Positions 8,756-16,850 of a stretch of 64,000 nucleotides of DNA are shown here, in pieces. Source of the stretch: Methylovulum sp. (GTDB lineage Bacteria > Pseudomonadota > Gammaproteobacteria > Methylococcales > Methylomonadaceae); contig JAURZI010000037.1 in NCBI GenBank assembly GCA_030653435.1, forward strand, positions 1 through 64,000, written 5' to 3'. The stretch's first letter is position 1. Each line of letters opens with the position of its first letter. Under the pieces are notes generated by a model, which worked only from the letters and a program-made list of their open reading frames with translations, was not told where the DNA came from and made no database searches. The position numbers were made by a program, and so were the translations under genes.

Positions 8756-9361
8756 TTATTCCAGGAATACTTCTTTTAAATCAATTTCTAAATCGGGAAA
8801 TAAAGAGGGTGTGGCGATGTCGTCGCCGCAGTACATCTTGAATAGCTGGTATTTTTCCAGTTCGTCGTTTAACACGAATTGGTAAACCGCCTGCTCATAT
8901 GGATAGATCAGCCAATATTCCTTTACGCCGCTTTCCTGGTACAGCCCGTATTTAATCTGCATTTCGCGTTTGGTATTGCCTTTGGACAGGATTTCGATAA
9001 TCCAGTCCGGGGCGCCCAGGCAGCCTTGTGTATCCAGTTTGTTTTCATCGCAGATTATGCATAAATCGGGTTGCACCACCGTGTAAATATCCCTGTCGGC
9101 AAGAACTGATTTTTTGCGGTTATACAAACGGACATCGAAAGGCGCGGCAAAAACCTGGCAGGGCTTGCCTTTAAAAGCATTATAAAAAATTCCGCTAAGA
9201 CGTAATGAAATGCGCTGATGGTTGACATTGGGAGCAGGCGACATCAGCATGATTTTGCCTTTGATAAGTTCAAGACGCTCATCAAGCTGCCAGGTTAAAT
9301 AATCGGCGTAAGTATAAGTCCCATTTAAGTCCAACTGGGATAGCTGTGCGATAGTGGTCAT
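8756..9361 (-). CDS. Uma2-family (DUF820) putative PD-(D/E)XK nuclease
   Basis: 201 residues from the ATG at 9361; a GTG at 9370 adds 3. The Uma2/DUF820 fold shows in the N-terminal segment YLTWQLDERLELIKGKIMLM. The likely catalytic acidic residues lie in VQPDLCII and in WIIEILSKGNTKREMQIKYG (PD...ExL pattern). The family is common in cyanobacteria and environmental proteobacteria, often in several copies, and its role is not settled. It lies 22 bases before hoxF on the same strand, so it may be cotranscribed with the hydrogenase, but a functional link is not implied. It could be a recent arrival at the lysA-hox junction. Confidence 0.85.
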   Translation of the reverse strand: MTTIAQLSQLDLNGTYTYADYLTWQLDERLELIKGKIMLMSPAPNVNHQRISLRLSGIFYNAFKGKPCQVFAAPFDVRLYNRKKSVLADRDIYTVVQPDLCIICDENKLDTQGCLGAPDWIIEILSKGNTKREMQIKYGLYQESGVKEYWLIYPYEQAVYQFVLNDELEKYQLFKMYCGDDIATPSLFPDLEIDLKEVFLE

Positions 9362-9443
9362 GACAGTCACCGGATTAAGCGCAAAAATAATTCTTATGTT
9401 GATAGTTCGGCGTGGACATCCTTGACGCTCGCCGTTACTTCAA

Positions 9444-10691
9444 TCAAGGCAATACCTGTTCTCCTGCCCAAAGCTGGGTTAGCGTTTCCCTGGCCCGGAT
9501 CAAATGGCTACGGCTGCCATCAACCATGACCTCGGCGGCACGTGGTCTGGAGTTATAGTTGGAGCTCATGCTAAAGCCGTAAGCACCAGCCGAGCGTATC
9601 GCCAGCAAATCGCCCTGCGCCAATTTCAGCACACGGTCTTTGCCCAGAAAGTCCCCGGTTTCACACACGGGGCCGACGATGTCCCAGTGTTGCTCGGCGG
9701 CGGCGCTATGCCGGTTGACCGGAATGATATCCTGCCAAGCGCTGTACAGAGCAGGGCGCACCAGATCATTCATCGCGGCATCGACGACAGCAAAGTTTTT
9801 ATTGGCGGTCGGTTTAAGGTATTCGACTTGGGTGACCAGTATGCCGGCATTGCCTGCGATAGCGCGGCCGGGTTCCAAGAGGATTTCAAAAGCGTTACGG
9901 CCCAGACGCGCCAAAATCGCGTGTATGTAATCTGCAGGTTCAGGCGGCAGTTCATCTTTGTAGCAAATGCCTAACCCGCCGCCCAAGTCGAGATGGTGCA
10001 GGGCTATGCCTTCGGATTTCAGTGTGTCTACCAGCACCAGTAATTTGTCCAACGCATCCAGAAACGGGCGGGTTTCGGTGAGTTGGGAGCCGATATGGCA
10101 ATCTATGCCGATGATGTTGATATGGGGCATAGCGGCTGCGCGGCGGTATTCGAACAAGGCCTGGTCAATGTCGATGCCGAATTTGTTTTCTTTTAAGCCG
10201 GTGGAGATATAGGGATGGGTTTTGGCGTCGACATCGGGATTGACCCGAAAAGACACGGGCGCAACAACCCCCAGTTGTTCGGCCAGCAGGTTGATCCTGT
10301 CCAGTTCGCCGCTGACTTCGATATTGAAACAGCGTATGCCGAGCTTTAACGCCGCCAGTATTTCATCTTCACGTTTGCCGACGCCGGAAAAGACGGTTTT
10401 TTTGGCGTCGCCGCCAGCGGCGATAACGCGTTCCAGTTCGCCTAATGACACAATATCAAAACCGGAACCTAAACGGGCCAGCACGTTAAGCACGGCAAGG
10501 CTGGAATTGGCTTTGACGGCATAGCAGATTAAATGCGGATGCGCGCCGAAAGCGTGGTCAAAAGCTCGCCAATGCCGCTCCAGTGTGGCCCGCGAATAAA
10601 TATAGCAGGGGCTGCCGTATTGATAGATGATGTCCTGTATCGCCACATCCTCGGCAAAAAGTTCATCGCTGCGGTAATTAAAATAATCCAT
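9444..10691 (-). CDS. lysA: Diaminopimelate decarboxylase
   Basis: 415 residues, normal for LysA. It converts meso-diaminopimelate to L-lysine using PLP. The PLP-binding Lys is in CYAVKANSS (about residues 56-64). The phosphate-binding segment LDLGGGLGICY and the dimer-interface catalytic motif CETGDFLGKDR (about 320-330) are intact. It starts 6 bases after the lptM stop, forming the conserved lptM-lysA pair. In many gammaproteobacteria dapF follows; here it is replaced by the Uma2 and hox genes. Confidence 0.97.
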   Translation of the reverse strand: MDYFNYRSDELFAEDVAIQDIIYQYGSPCYIYSRATLERHWRAFDHAFGAHPHLICYAVKANSSLAVLNVLARLGSGFDIVSLGELERVIAAGGDAKKTVFSGVGKREDEILAALKLGIRCFNIEVSGELDRINLLAEQLGVVAPVSFRVNPDVDAKTHPYISTGLKENKFGIDIDQALFEYRRAAAMPHINIIGIDCHIGSQLTETRPFLDALDKLLVLVDTLKSEGIALHHLDLGGGLGICYKDELPPEPADYIHAILARLGRNAFEILLEPGRAIAGNAGILVTQVEYLKPTANKNFAVVDAAMNDLVRPALYSAWQDIIPVNRHSAAAEQHWDIVGPVCETGDFLGKDRVLKLAQGDLLAIRSAGAYGFSMSSNYNSRPRAAEVMVDGSRSHLIRARETLTQLWAGEQVLP

Positions 10692-10697
10692 AGTGCG

Positions 10698-10829
10698 TTA
10701 AGGTGTCGATTTTTTTAGTTCTATTGGGTTAGGCGACGCTTTGTCAGGTAGATAAAGCGGCCCCGGTTGCCCACAAGCGGTAAGGCTCAAGTTTAACAGC
10801 AAAAACAGTAATAATTTAGAGGTTTTCAT
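10698..10829 (-). CDS. lptM: Small LptM/YifL-type lipoprotein
   Basis: 43 residues: a basic N terminus (MKTSK), a Leu-rich hydrophobic stretch, the lipobox LTAC with acylated Cys19, then GQPGPLYLP. This CGQxGPLYLP arrangement just before lysA is the hallmark of the LptM (YifL) lipoprotein, which assists assembly of the LptD/E lipopolysaccharide translocon. It lies between the KS-like gene (28-base gap) and lysA (6-base gap) on the same strand. It is short and easily missed by gene finders. Confidence 0.88.
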   Translation of the reverse strand: MKTSKLLLFLLLNLSLTACGQPGPLYLPDKASPNPIELKKSTP

Positions 10830-10857
10830 CGCGGGTAGTGCTCAAAATGGATTGTTA

Positions 10858-12102
10858 TCAGGTGGGGTGTTGTAAACACAAGGCGGTGTTGATGCCGCCA
10901 AAGCCTATGCTTAGGGACAGTGCGTTCTTAATACGGTGCGCCACGGCCTGTTCGCGCACCCAGTTGCACGAAGCGGCGATGGGGTCGTCGAGATTACGGC
11001 TAGGGTGTAGCCGTGAGGCCTGCATTTGTAACAAGGTTGCAATGGCTTCTACCGTGCCCGCCGCGCTTAGACTGTGGCCGGTAATGGATTTGCTGGTGTT
11101 AATATAGGCATGCGCTAGTCCGCAAGCCTGAATGGCGTTCAGCTCCGTCGCATCACCTATGCTGGAACCCGATCCATGCGGGTTGATATAGTCTATTGAT
11201 CGTGGCGTCAAGCCCGCTTGGTGCAGCGCTTGCTGAATTACCCGGACTTCGCCTTGGCAGGACGGGTTGGCATTCCGGTTGCCGTCCATGCCGATTGCCC
11301 AGCCGCTAAGCCGGGCATAAGGTGTTACTTCGGTTCTGGCATTTGGACCGCCGCGCTCTATCACGATGATGCCGCAAGCTTCTCCGTAAATAAAACCGTC
11401 TGTGTGGCGGTCAAACGGGCGGCAAGCTTTTGCCGGGTCGTTGGCATAGCGGTCCGAGCCCATCGCCCCCATAGACCGCAAACCTTGGCATTCCCAGTAC
11501 GAGAGATCCATTAATGCGCCCAGTGCGATGCAGGCGTCTACTTGGCCGGATTGTACGGCTTGGATGGCTTGGAGTATCGCCAGTTGGCCGCTGGCCGACG
11601 CACCGCCCACGGTGTAGGCAAAGCCTTGTATGCCGAATTGTTCTGTGCACAGGCCGCAAACATCGCTGTCCATAAACGTCATGCCGTAGGTGGGTCGCAG
11701 GAAACAGGGGCGGTCTTGGTATTCTTGGTGGCGTTGGGTCAATTCGCGTTGCTGGAAATTGGAGCCGCCGACCACCAGGCCGATACGTTCAGGGGCTATG
11801 CTGTGCAGTTTGGCATCCTCCCAGGCTTCATACAGCGTGATCATCGCCACTTGCGCCGACAAAGATGCCGTGCGTAACAGGGATTTTGACAGGGCCGCTG
11901 GGTAATCCAGCGCGGCGATTTCCGCGCCCAAAAAAGCGCTATGTTCCGGCGGCATCCCGTATTGGCGGCCAGGACGTTGCATCACGGCAAACGCATGCCG
12001 CCCTTCCATCAAGGCAGCCGCAAACGCCGTTTTTCCCTGGCCGATGGCTGAAGTGACGCCCAGGCCGGTAACCAGCAGCTCAGCTTGATTGCAATTTTGC
12101 AT
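10858..12102 (-). CDS. Ketosynthase-like protein with Cys-to-Ser active site (putative malonyl-ACP decarboxylase)
   Basis: 414 residues from the ATG at 12102; a TTG at 12126 would add 8. It has the whole thiolase/FabF fold. Where elongating ketosynthases carry the nucleophilic Cys (TAC-x-SG), this protein has GASASG, so the position is Ser169. The other catalytic residues are kept: His309 in NPHGSG, Lys338 and His343 in NTSKSITGH. KS proteins with this Ser and intact His residues act as malonyl-ACP decarboxylases in polyketide beta-branching cassettes (PksF, CurC type). It overlaps an ACP gene, as in those cassettes, but HMG-synthase and ECH partners are absent here. Condensing activity is unlikely; the true product is unknown. 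Confidence 0.75.
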   Translation of the reverse strand: MQNCNQAELLVTGLGVTSAIGQGKTAFAAALMEGRHAFAVMQRPGRQYGMPPEHSAFLGAEIAALDYPAALSKSLLRTASLSAQVAMITLYEAWEDAKLHSIAPERIGLVVGGSNFQQRELTQRHQEYQDRPCFLRPTYGMTFMDSDVCGLCTEQFGIQGFAYTVGGASASGQLAILQAIQAVQSGQVDACIALGALMDLSYWECQGLRSMGAMGSDRYANDPAKACRPFDRHTDGFIYGEACGIIVIERGGPNARTEVTPYARLSGWAIGMDGNRNANPSCQGEVRVIQQALHQAGLTPRSIDYINPHGSGSSIGDATELNAIQACGLAHAYINTSKSITGHSLSAAGTVEAIATLLQMQASRLHPSRNLDDPIAASCNWVREQAVAHRIKNALSLSIGFGGINTALCLQHPT

Positions 12103-12328
12103 GCAGCAAATCGGCCAGTTCGCCAATATTTTTTGCTTCAGCCAATGCCACTAAGGGAATGCGTAAGGCTAAAGATTCCAGTGTCATCATGATAATGTCG
12201 GCGCGGTCTATCGAATTGGCGCCCAGTTCAGCCAGTTGGTCGCCGGCTTGGAACGGGTGCGCCGCCAGCTCAGGGATGACCTCGCAGCTATGGTGGGTGA
12301 TAATATTAAAAATGTCAGCTCTGTTCAT
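12080..12328 (-). CDS. Acyl carrier protein (AcpK-like, discrete)
   Basis: 82 residues from the ATG at 12328; an upstream in-frame start at 12373 would add 15. The phosphopantetheine site is Ser39 in LGANSIDRADI, replacing the usual DSL of FabI-type ACPs. The NSxDRAxI sequence recalls the discrete donor ACPs of beta-branching polyketide cassettes (AcpK type). It overlaps the start of the KS-like gene by 23 bases, so the two are expressed together and probably interact. The housekeeping ACP (acpP, by fabF) is not here, so this is a specialised carrier. Confidence 0.82.
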   Translation of the reverse strand: MNRADIFNIITHHSCEVIPELAAHPFQAGDQLAELGANSIDRADIIMMTLESLALRIPLVALAEAKNIGELADLLHAKLQSS

Positions 12329-12453
12329 GCTTTTCTCAATATGATGGTAATGTTTGTTGCTATGGGCGCCCATACATTATGCCGTATTGGGATGGGCTTG
12401 CAATATGGCCTGGTTGCGGTCCAGCCGTTCATTATAGCTGTGCCGACCGCGCC

Positions 12454-12482
12454 ACTATAAAGTAGCCATGACGACAGCACAA
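12454..12482 (-). promoter_or_regulatory. Candidate sigma-70 promoter for the ACP-KS genes
   Basis: Read on the minus strand, TTGTGC, 17 bases, then TATAGT lie about 125 bases before the ACP start. Spacing is ideal and the -10 is good. This is the only such match I saw in the 222-base gap before the ACP gene. It would give a leader of about 115 bases. Predicted from sequence only. Confidence 0.35.
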
Positions 12483-12550
12483 TACGGGTAGCGGTTGTTA
12501 ACAGCTTGTTTTGAAAATGTTGATGGGGTTAAGCGGCAAGGTGGTGGAGC

Positions 12551-13468
12551 TTAGTCTTGGTTTTGCCGCCATTGCTGAGCTAAGGCTTGATGCTGTTGAC
12601 GGTTCGGCAAACCTCGGCGGGCGCCGGTTTGCGTACAGCAAAACGCGCCGGCGACACTGGCATAATGCAAAATGGCTAACCAATCCAGGCCTGCGGCTAC
12701 GGCGGCAGCAAATGCCCCGTGGAAAGCATCGCCCGCGCCGGTGCTGTCAACCGCAGAAACTGGCGGTGCCGGTAAACTGCCGCTTTCGGCGCCACGCCGC
12801 CAGATCAGCCCGCGCTCGCCCAACGTTATGACTACCACGGGCGCCAACAGGATCAGACGGGATAAGGCGGCGATGGCATCGCCCGCATACTGCAAGGCGA
12901 ATTTTTCCGAACACACCAGATACTCGACTTTATCCATTAACGCCACGGTGCCGTCGTGTAACGATCCGGCGTCGAGCACGCTGGGCAGGTTGCTGCGGGT
13001 TTGTTGCAGAAAACTCAGGGCGAGCTGCGGCTCGTGCCCATCGAACAGCACAACCTTGGGGCAAAGACCGGAAAAGTCGATGCTATGTGCCGGCAAGGCC
13101 AGCGTTTCGCCCTTGTAACTAATCAGTGCGCGTTTGCCGTCAGGCTTGACCAGGACCACCGATAGCGGCGTCGGACTAGCGCCACGCACGATCCAACGGG
13201 TGTCAACCGTTTCCGCCTGCAATTCCTTAAGATGGTTGTCGCCGTATATGTCATTGCCCAGGTAGCCGGAAAACGCCGCCTTGTATCCCAGTCTGGCGAC
13301 CGTTACGGCAGCATTGGCGGCAGGCCCGCCGCCACAGCTTAACAGTTTGTCGGCGGTGGTTTTTTCATCGGCTTCAGGATGGTGCGCTAACGAAAAGACC
13401 AGGTCGTGGCTGGCATGGCCTATGCTGAGGACATCGACAGGTGTTGGCGGTCTGGATGAGGGATTCAT
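12551..13468 (-). CDS. PfkB-family carbohydrate kinase
   Basis: 305 residues of the ribokinase fold. The N-terminal substrate region includes CGGGPAANAAVTVARLG (PfkB signature 1). The C-terminal signature 2, DSTGAGDAFHGAF, contains the catalytic Asp of GAGD and the anion hole. It phosphorylates a sugar or nucleoside hydroxyl with ATP. Overall it is nearest in style to sulfofructose/ketodeoxygluconate kinases such as YihV, but the substrate cannot be read from sequence. There is no sugar catabolic operon around it. A 178-base gap separates it from the ACP gene and a 188-base gap from the EAL-GGDEF gene. Confidence 0.85.
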   Translation of the reverse strand: MNPSSRPPTPVDVLSIGHASHDLVFSLAHHPEADEKTTADKLLSCGGGPAANAAVTVARLGYKAAFSGYLGNDIYGDNHLKELQAETVDTRWIVRGASPTPLSVVLVKPDGKRALISYKGETLALPAHSIDFSGLCPKVVLFDGHEPQLALSFLQQTRSNLPSVLDAGSLHDGTVALMDKVEYLVCSEKFALQYAGDAIAALSRLILLAPVVVITLGERGLIWRRGAESGSLPAPPVSAVDSTGAGDAFHGAFAAAVAAGLDWLAILHYASVAGAFCCTQTGARRGLPNRQQHQALAQQWRQNQD

Positions 13469-13543
13469 AATTTTAACGGAGTTTCAATATTTAGGGCTTG
13501 ATACTTGGCGGAGCATGGATGGTTTGCTGGATTGGGATAGGGT

Positions 13544-13563
13544 TAGGCATCGCGGTATGCCTA
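13544..13563. promoter_or_regulatory. Inverted repeat upstream of the PfkB kinase gene
   Basis: A perfect 7-bp inverted repeat, TAGGCAT / ATGCCTA, with a 6-base centre lies about 75 bases before the kinase start in a 188-base gap. It has the shape of a dimeric repressor site. No regulator gene is adjacent and no T run follows, so a terminator is unlikely. The evidence is only the symmetry. Confidence 0.25.
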
Positions 13564-13656
13564 GTCAAAAACCGGGAAGATCTTTAGATAAACGTTATGT
13601 CATGTATAGGGCTAAGTCGGGGTTGGGCAAGGCGCCGCGATGCCAGCCGTTCGGGA

Positions 13657-15438
13657 TTATGCCGGAAGGGGCTGTGTTGCTTCGTCAGTATGCTTCATGA
13701 GTTTGCGCTGGTTAATAAACATACTGTTGCCGTCGATATTTTTGGCTTGCTTTTTAGCGCCGGAGGCCAAGTCGGCAATATCAACATGGGATCGGCAGTC
13801 CTTGGTTGATGTGGGATCTACAATGCCTACCGACAGGCTTATCATCGGGAAAAAGCATTTTTTTCCTTTTCTGTTTTCCGTATGGATACCGCCTGCTTTG
13901 ATGTCGTCAGCTTTATAATAGCTGGGCACCACTGCTTCAAAGCCTGCCAAAATGGCTTTGCAGCGCTCCAGCCAGTCATGGCAGGTGAAAACAACGATAA
14001 AATCATCGCCGCCAATATGCCCGACCAAGCCGTATTGTTCGGGAAGATGTTCGCTAAGTATGTGGGCAACGGCTTTGATAATGTTATCGCCTGCACTGTA
14101 GCCGTAAACATCGTTAAAGGGCTTGAAGTTATCCAGATCGAAATAAGCAAATGCAAAAGGCGTTTTGCCGGCCAGCAAGTGGTTGATGCGCTCGTTGACG
14201 GGAACGCTGCCGGGTAGCAGAGTCAGCGGGTTGGCGTGTTTGGCGTTCCTGATTTGCTGGCGGGTCATTTCTTCGAGCAAGTCCAGCAATGTTGCAATGC
14301 CTGCATACTCCCCCTCCAGGGTGACGATAAAGGCCGGGTCGTGCTCTACGGCGGAAGTCAGTTGCTGGCTTACGGCTTCTATCGGTGTATTGTGCTCTAT
14401 GCTCAGAGGGCTTTTGCTGACAAACGAATTGATCGGTTTTTTACCATACAATTCCAGCCCGTAACGGCTGGAAAACAGTTTGGAGAGAAAGCGGTCCCGA
14501 AAAATAATGCCTGAGGCAATATGGTCATCCACCAGCGGGAGTATGCTTAAATCAGGGTTGTGCTGGAACAGGTGCATCACCTCGGCAATAGGGGTTGCCG
14601 ATGAAACAGGTGTTATGAACTTGGCAATATGGGATGCTGTCGTTGCGCTAAACGGGTTGGCTTGATACTGGGCGGGGCTGCGGTTGACAAACAGGGCATT
14701 GTCCACCTGTTCTACCGGGACGGCGCCGGGTTTCGCAAAATAATAGCCTTGGGCATGGGTAATGCCTAGGTTTGCTATGGTCTTGAATTCATTTTCTGTT
14801 TCTACGCCTTCAGCAATAATATTGCAGTGTAGGGCGTTGGCGATGCTTTGGATCGAGCGTACAAAATTCAGTTTGATGGGGTTCTCATGTATGCCTTGGA
14901 TAAAATGTTTGTCTATTTTTACATACTCGGGCAGCAACTCTGACCAGAGTCTCAAACCCGAATATCCGGCACCCAAGTCATCCAACGCGATTTCGAAGCC
15001 CATATTCCGGTAATGCGTGACGGCATCACGCATGACTTGGTAGTTGTCGGTAGGTTGGTTCTCTGTTAACTCAATGACGACTGATTTTGGATCCAGGCCG
15101 GCTTGCTTGAGGAATTTAAGTGTCATGCCATTTTTGAAGTCCGGCTGCAACAATACGGATGGGCTGACGTTAATAAACAGTTTTTTGCTGAGGTTGAGTC
15201 GGGCATAGCGTTGTATGCTGATTTTTCGGCAGGTGAATTCAAGTTTTGTGCTCAAGTTAAAGCGTTTTGCCGTGTCAAACAATGCCATTGGTGTGTGCAA
15301 GGGGCCATCGGCGGGGCCGCGAATCAAGGCCTCGTAACCGATGATGTCTTTATGTGCTAAAGAAATGATGGGTTGAAAATGCGGGGTTAGGCTTTCGTCG
15401 TCAAGGATTTGGACTAATTTATTATGTAAAGCTGGCAT
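13657..15438 (-). CDS. EAL-CBS-GGDEF cyclic-di-GMP signalling protein
   Basis: 593 residues with no transmembrane segment seen. Residues 1 to about 245 are an EAL phosphodiesterase domain with the key motifs kept: YEALIRG (EAL 36-38), ELTEN (about 123-127), DDLGAGYS (153-160), KIDKHF and AEGVET. A CBS pair (about 260-395), which could sense nucleotides, follows. The C-terminal GGDEF domain (about 410-570) has GGDDF at 476-480, a conservative variant that may still be active. No RxxD inhibitory site precedes it. The EAL-CBS-GGDEF order occurs in cytoplasmic regulators of motility and biofilm. It is a single gene, and a PilZ receptor is encoded at 52914-53687. Confidence 0.92.
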   Translation of the reverse strand: MPALHNKLVQILDDESLTPHFQPIISLAHKDIIGYEALIRGPADGPLHTPMALFDTAKRFNLSTKLEFTCRKISIQRYARLNLSKKLFINVSPSVLLQPDFKNGMTLKFLKQAGLDPKSVVIELTENQPTDNYQVMRDAVTHYRNMGFEIALDDLGAGYSGLRLWSELLPEYVKIDKHFIQGIHENPIKLNFVRSIQSIANALHCNIIAEGVETENEFKTIANLGITHAQGYYFAKPGAVPVEQVDNALFVNRSPAQYQANPFSATTASHIAKFITPVSSATPIAEVMHLFQHNPDLSILPLVDDHIASGIIFRDRFLSKLFSSRYGLELYGKKPINSFVSKSPLSIEHNTPIEAVSQQLTSAVEHDPAFIVTLEGEYAGIATLLDLLEEMTRQQIRNAKHANPLTLLPGSVPVNERINHLLAGKTPFAFAYFDLDNFKPFNDVYGYSAGDNIIKAVAHILSEHLPEQYGLVGHIGGDDFIVVFTCHDWLERCKAILAGFEAVVPSYYKADDIKAGGIHTENRKGKKCFFPMISLSVGIVDPTSTKDCRSHVDIADLASGAKKQAKNIDGNSMFINQRKLMKHTDEATQPLPA

Positions 15439-15559
15439 CGGCTGTTTTCGCTTGAGACTCTGGGTGGGGACGTCTATGACGATAGGTTTAATTTATTGCA
15501 GTAATGTGACAAGCAAAAAAAATCTGTGATTTTGAGGCGTGGTTGGCGGTTGGCGGCTG

Positions 15560-16108
15560 TCAGTACAAACCCAGTTGCAATTTGGCCACTTCTGACATCA
15601 TGTCGCGCGACCAGGGCGGATCCAGGACGACTTCCACATCAGCATGGGCGACACCCGGCAGCGCGCGGACGCATTTTTCCACATCACCCTGAATGACAGG
15701 GCCCATGCCGCAACCCGGCGCCGTCAGCGTCATCATGATACGGACGTCGTACTGGTCATCGCCTGCGGGTTCAACATGGCAGTAATAAACCAGCCCCAAG
15801 TCGACAATGTTGACCGGGATTTCAGGGTCGTAAACCGTTTTCATGGCTTCCCAGCAGTTGGTCTCCACCGCTTCCGCGCTGATCTCGGCAACCAGCGTAT
15901 GCTGTTGTTGCCGTTCCTTGCCCAATGCGTCGGCATCGCAGCCCGCTACGCGAACCATATGGCCGTAGGCAGTGATGACCGTATAGTTATCACCTAGGGC
16001 CTGGTGCAGCGTGACTTCTTCGCCTTTGCTCAAGGTTCCGGTCGCACCGTCAGGAATCGTGACAATGTTGACATCTCTGGTTAAAACAATGCTTTCTCGC
16101 TCAGCCAT
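15560..16108 (-). CDS. sufT: SufT-like iron-sulfur assembly protein (MIP18/DUF59)
   Basis: 182 residues from the ATG at 16108, 13 bases after the yciK stop. Residues about 1-75 form an N-terminal extension beginning MAERESIVLTRDV. The MIP18/DUF59 domain follows, recognisable by WEAMKTVYDPEIPVNIVDLG (about 87-106), MTLTAPGCGMG and VVLDPPWSRDMMSEVAK. This layout, longer than an isolated DUF59 protein, matches SufT, which helps mature Fe-S proteins. The APGCGMG Cys is the conserved one. The extra Fe-S demand of the organism (hydrogenase, haem enzymes) fits but is not proof. It ends the ubiG-mupP-yciK-sufT run. Confidence 0.85.
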   Translation of the reverse strand: MAERESIVLTRDVNIVTIPDGATGTLSKGEEVTLHQALGDNYTVITAYGHMVRVAGCDADALGKERQQQHTLVAEISAEAVETNCWEAMKTVYDPEIPVNIVDLGLVYYCHVEPAGDDQYDVRIMMTLTAPGCGMGPVIQGDVEKCVRALPGVAHADVEVVLDPPWSRDMMSEVAKLQLGLY

Positions 16109-16121
16109 AAGGGGGATCCGG

Positions 16122-16850
16122 TTATAAATGAAAAGTGCGGGCATCAATCGTTTGGCCGGTTACGCCAATGCTCTGTGGCCCGAATAAATATAAGTAGGCA
16201 GAGGCCAGCGCGTCCATGGACGGCAATTTGCTTTTATCTTCGGCTGGATAAGCGCGTCTTCTGAAGGGGGAGTCGACAGGTCCGGGTATCAAGGTGTTGA
16301 CCCTGATCTTGTTGGCGGCCTCCAGTTCTTCGGCGAGGATTTTCGCCAAACCTTCCAGTGCTATTTTGGACACGCCGTAAGCGCCTGCGTAAGCTTTAGG
16401 GGTTCTCGCCGAGGAATCGGAGGTGAATACGACAGATGCCTGGGCGCTTTTTTGCAATACCGGTAGTAGTACGCGGCTGAGCAGAAACGGTGCATTCAGG
16501 TTGACATTTAATGTGTGTCCCCAATCTTTGGTGGTGATCTGGGCGATGGGTGTAAATGCCGCGAATTCTAAGGCCGAATGCAGCACGCCTTGTAATGCGC
16601 CGTATTTTTCATCGATTCTGTCGGCTAACTCCTGATACTCGTTTTCATTGGCTCCCGCCAAATCGAACGGGTACATGATCGGCGGGGGCGCGTTTGCGGC
16701 GATGATCGTATCGTATACCGCCTCCAGTTTGGCGATATTTTTGTCCAGTAAAATGATATGCGCGCCATGCTTGGCGAGGGTCAGCGCAGCGGTGCCGCCC
16801 AATCCGCCGCCGGCGCCGGTGATTAAAATAACAGCGTTTTTTAAGGGCAT
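16122..16850 (-). CDS. YciK-type short-chain dehydrogenase/reductase
   Basis: 242 residues of the classical SDR fold. The cofactor motif TGAGGGLGG is at residues 11-19, with the Ser-Tyr-Lys triad in TSDSSARTPKAYAGAYGVSK (Tyr and Lys in YGVSK). It overlaps the mupP stop by 10 bases. The order ubiG-mupP-yciK is conserved in Pseudomonas and other gammaproteobacteria, and this gene corresponds to the YciK position. The physiological substrate of YciK is not established. The start is well placed by the family N terminus (LKNAVILITG). Confidence 0.88.
   Translation of the reverse strand: MPLKNAVILITGAGGGLGGTAALTLAKHGAHIILLDKNIAKLEAVYDTIIAANAPPPIMYPFDLAGANENEYQELADRIDEKYGALQGVLHSALEFAAFTPIAQITTKDWGHTLNVNLNAPFLLSRVLLPVLQKSAQASVVFTSDSSARTPKAYAGAYGVSKIALEGLAKILAEELEAANKIRVNTLIPGPVDSPFRRRAYPAEDKSKLPSMDALASAYLYLFGPQSIGVTGQTIDARTFHL

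Noticed and set aside
13281-13700. A plus-strand open frame of 139 codons across the pfkB-EAL gap
   Set aside because: It is antisense to the PfkB N terminus and the EAL-GGDEF C terminus, has no family features and no ribosome site; it is a shadow frame.
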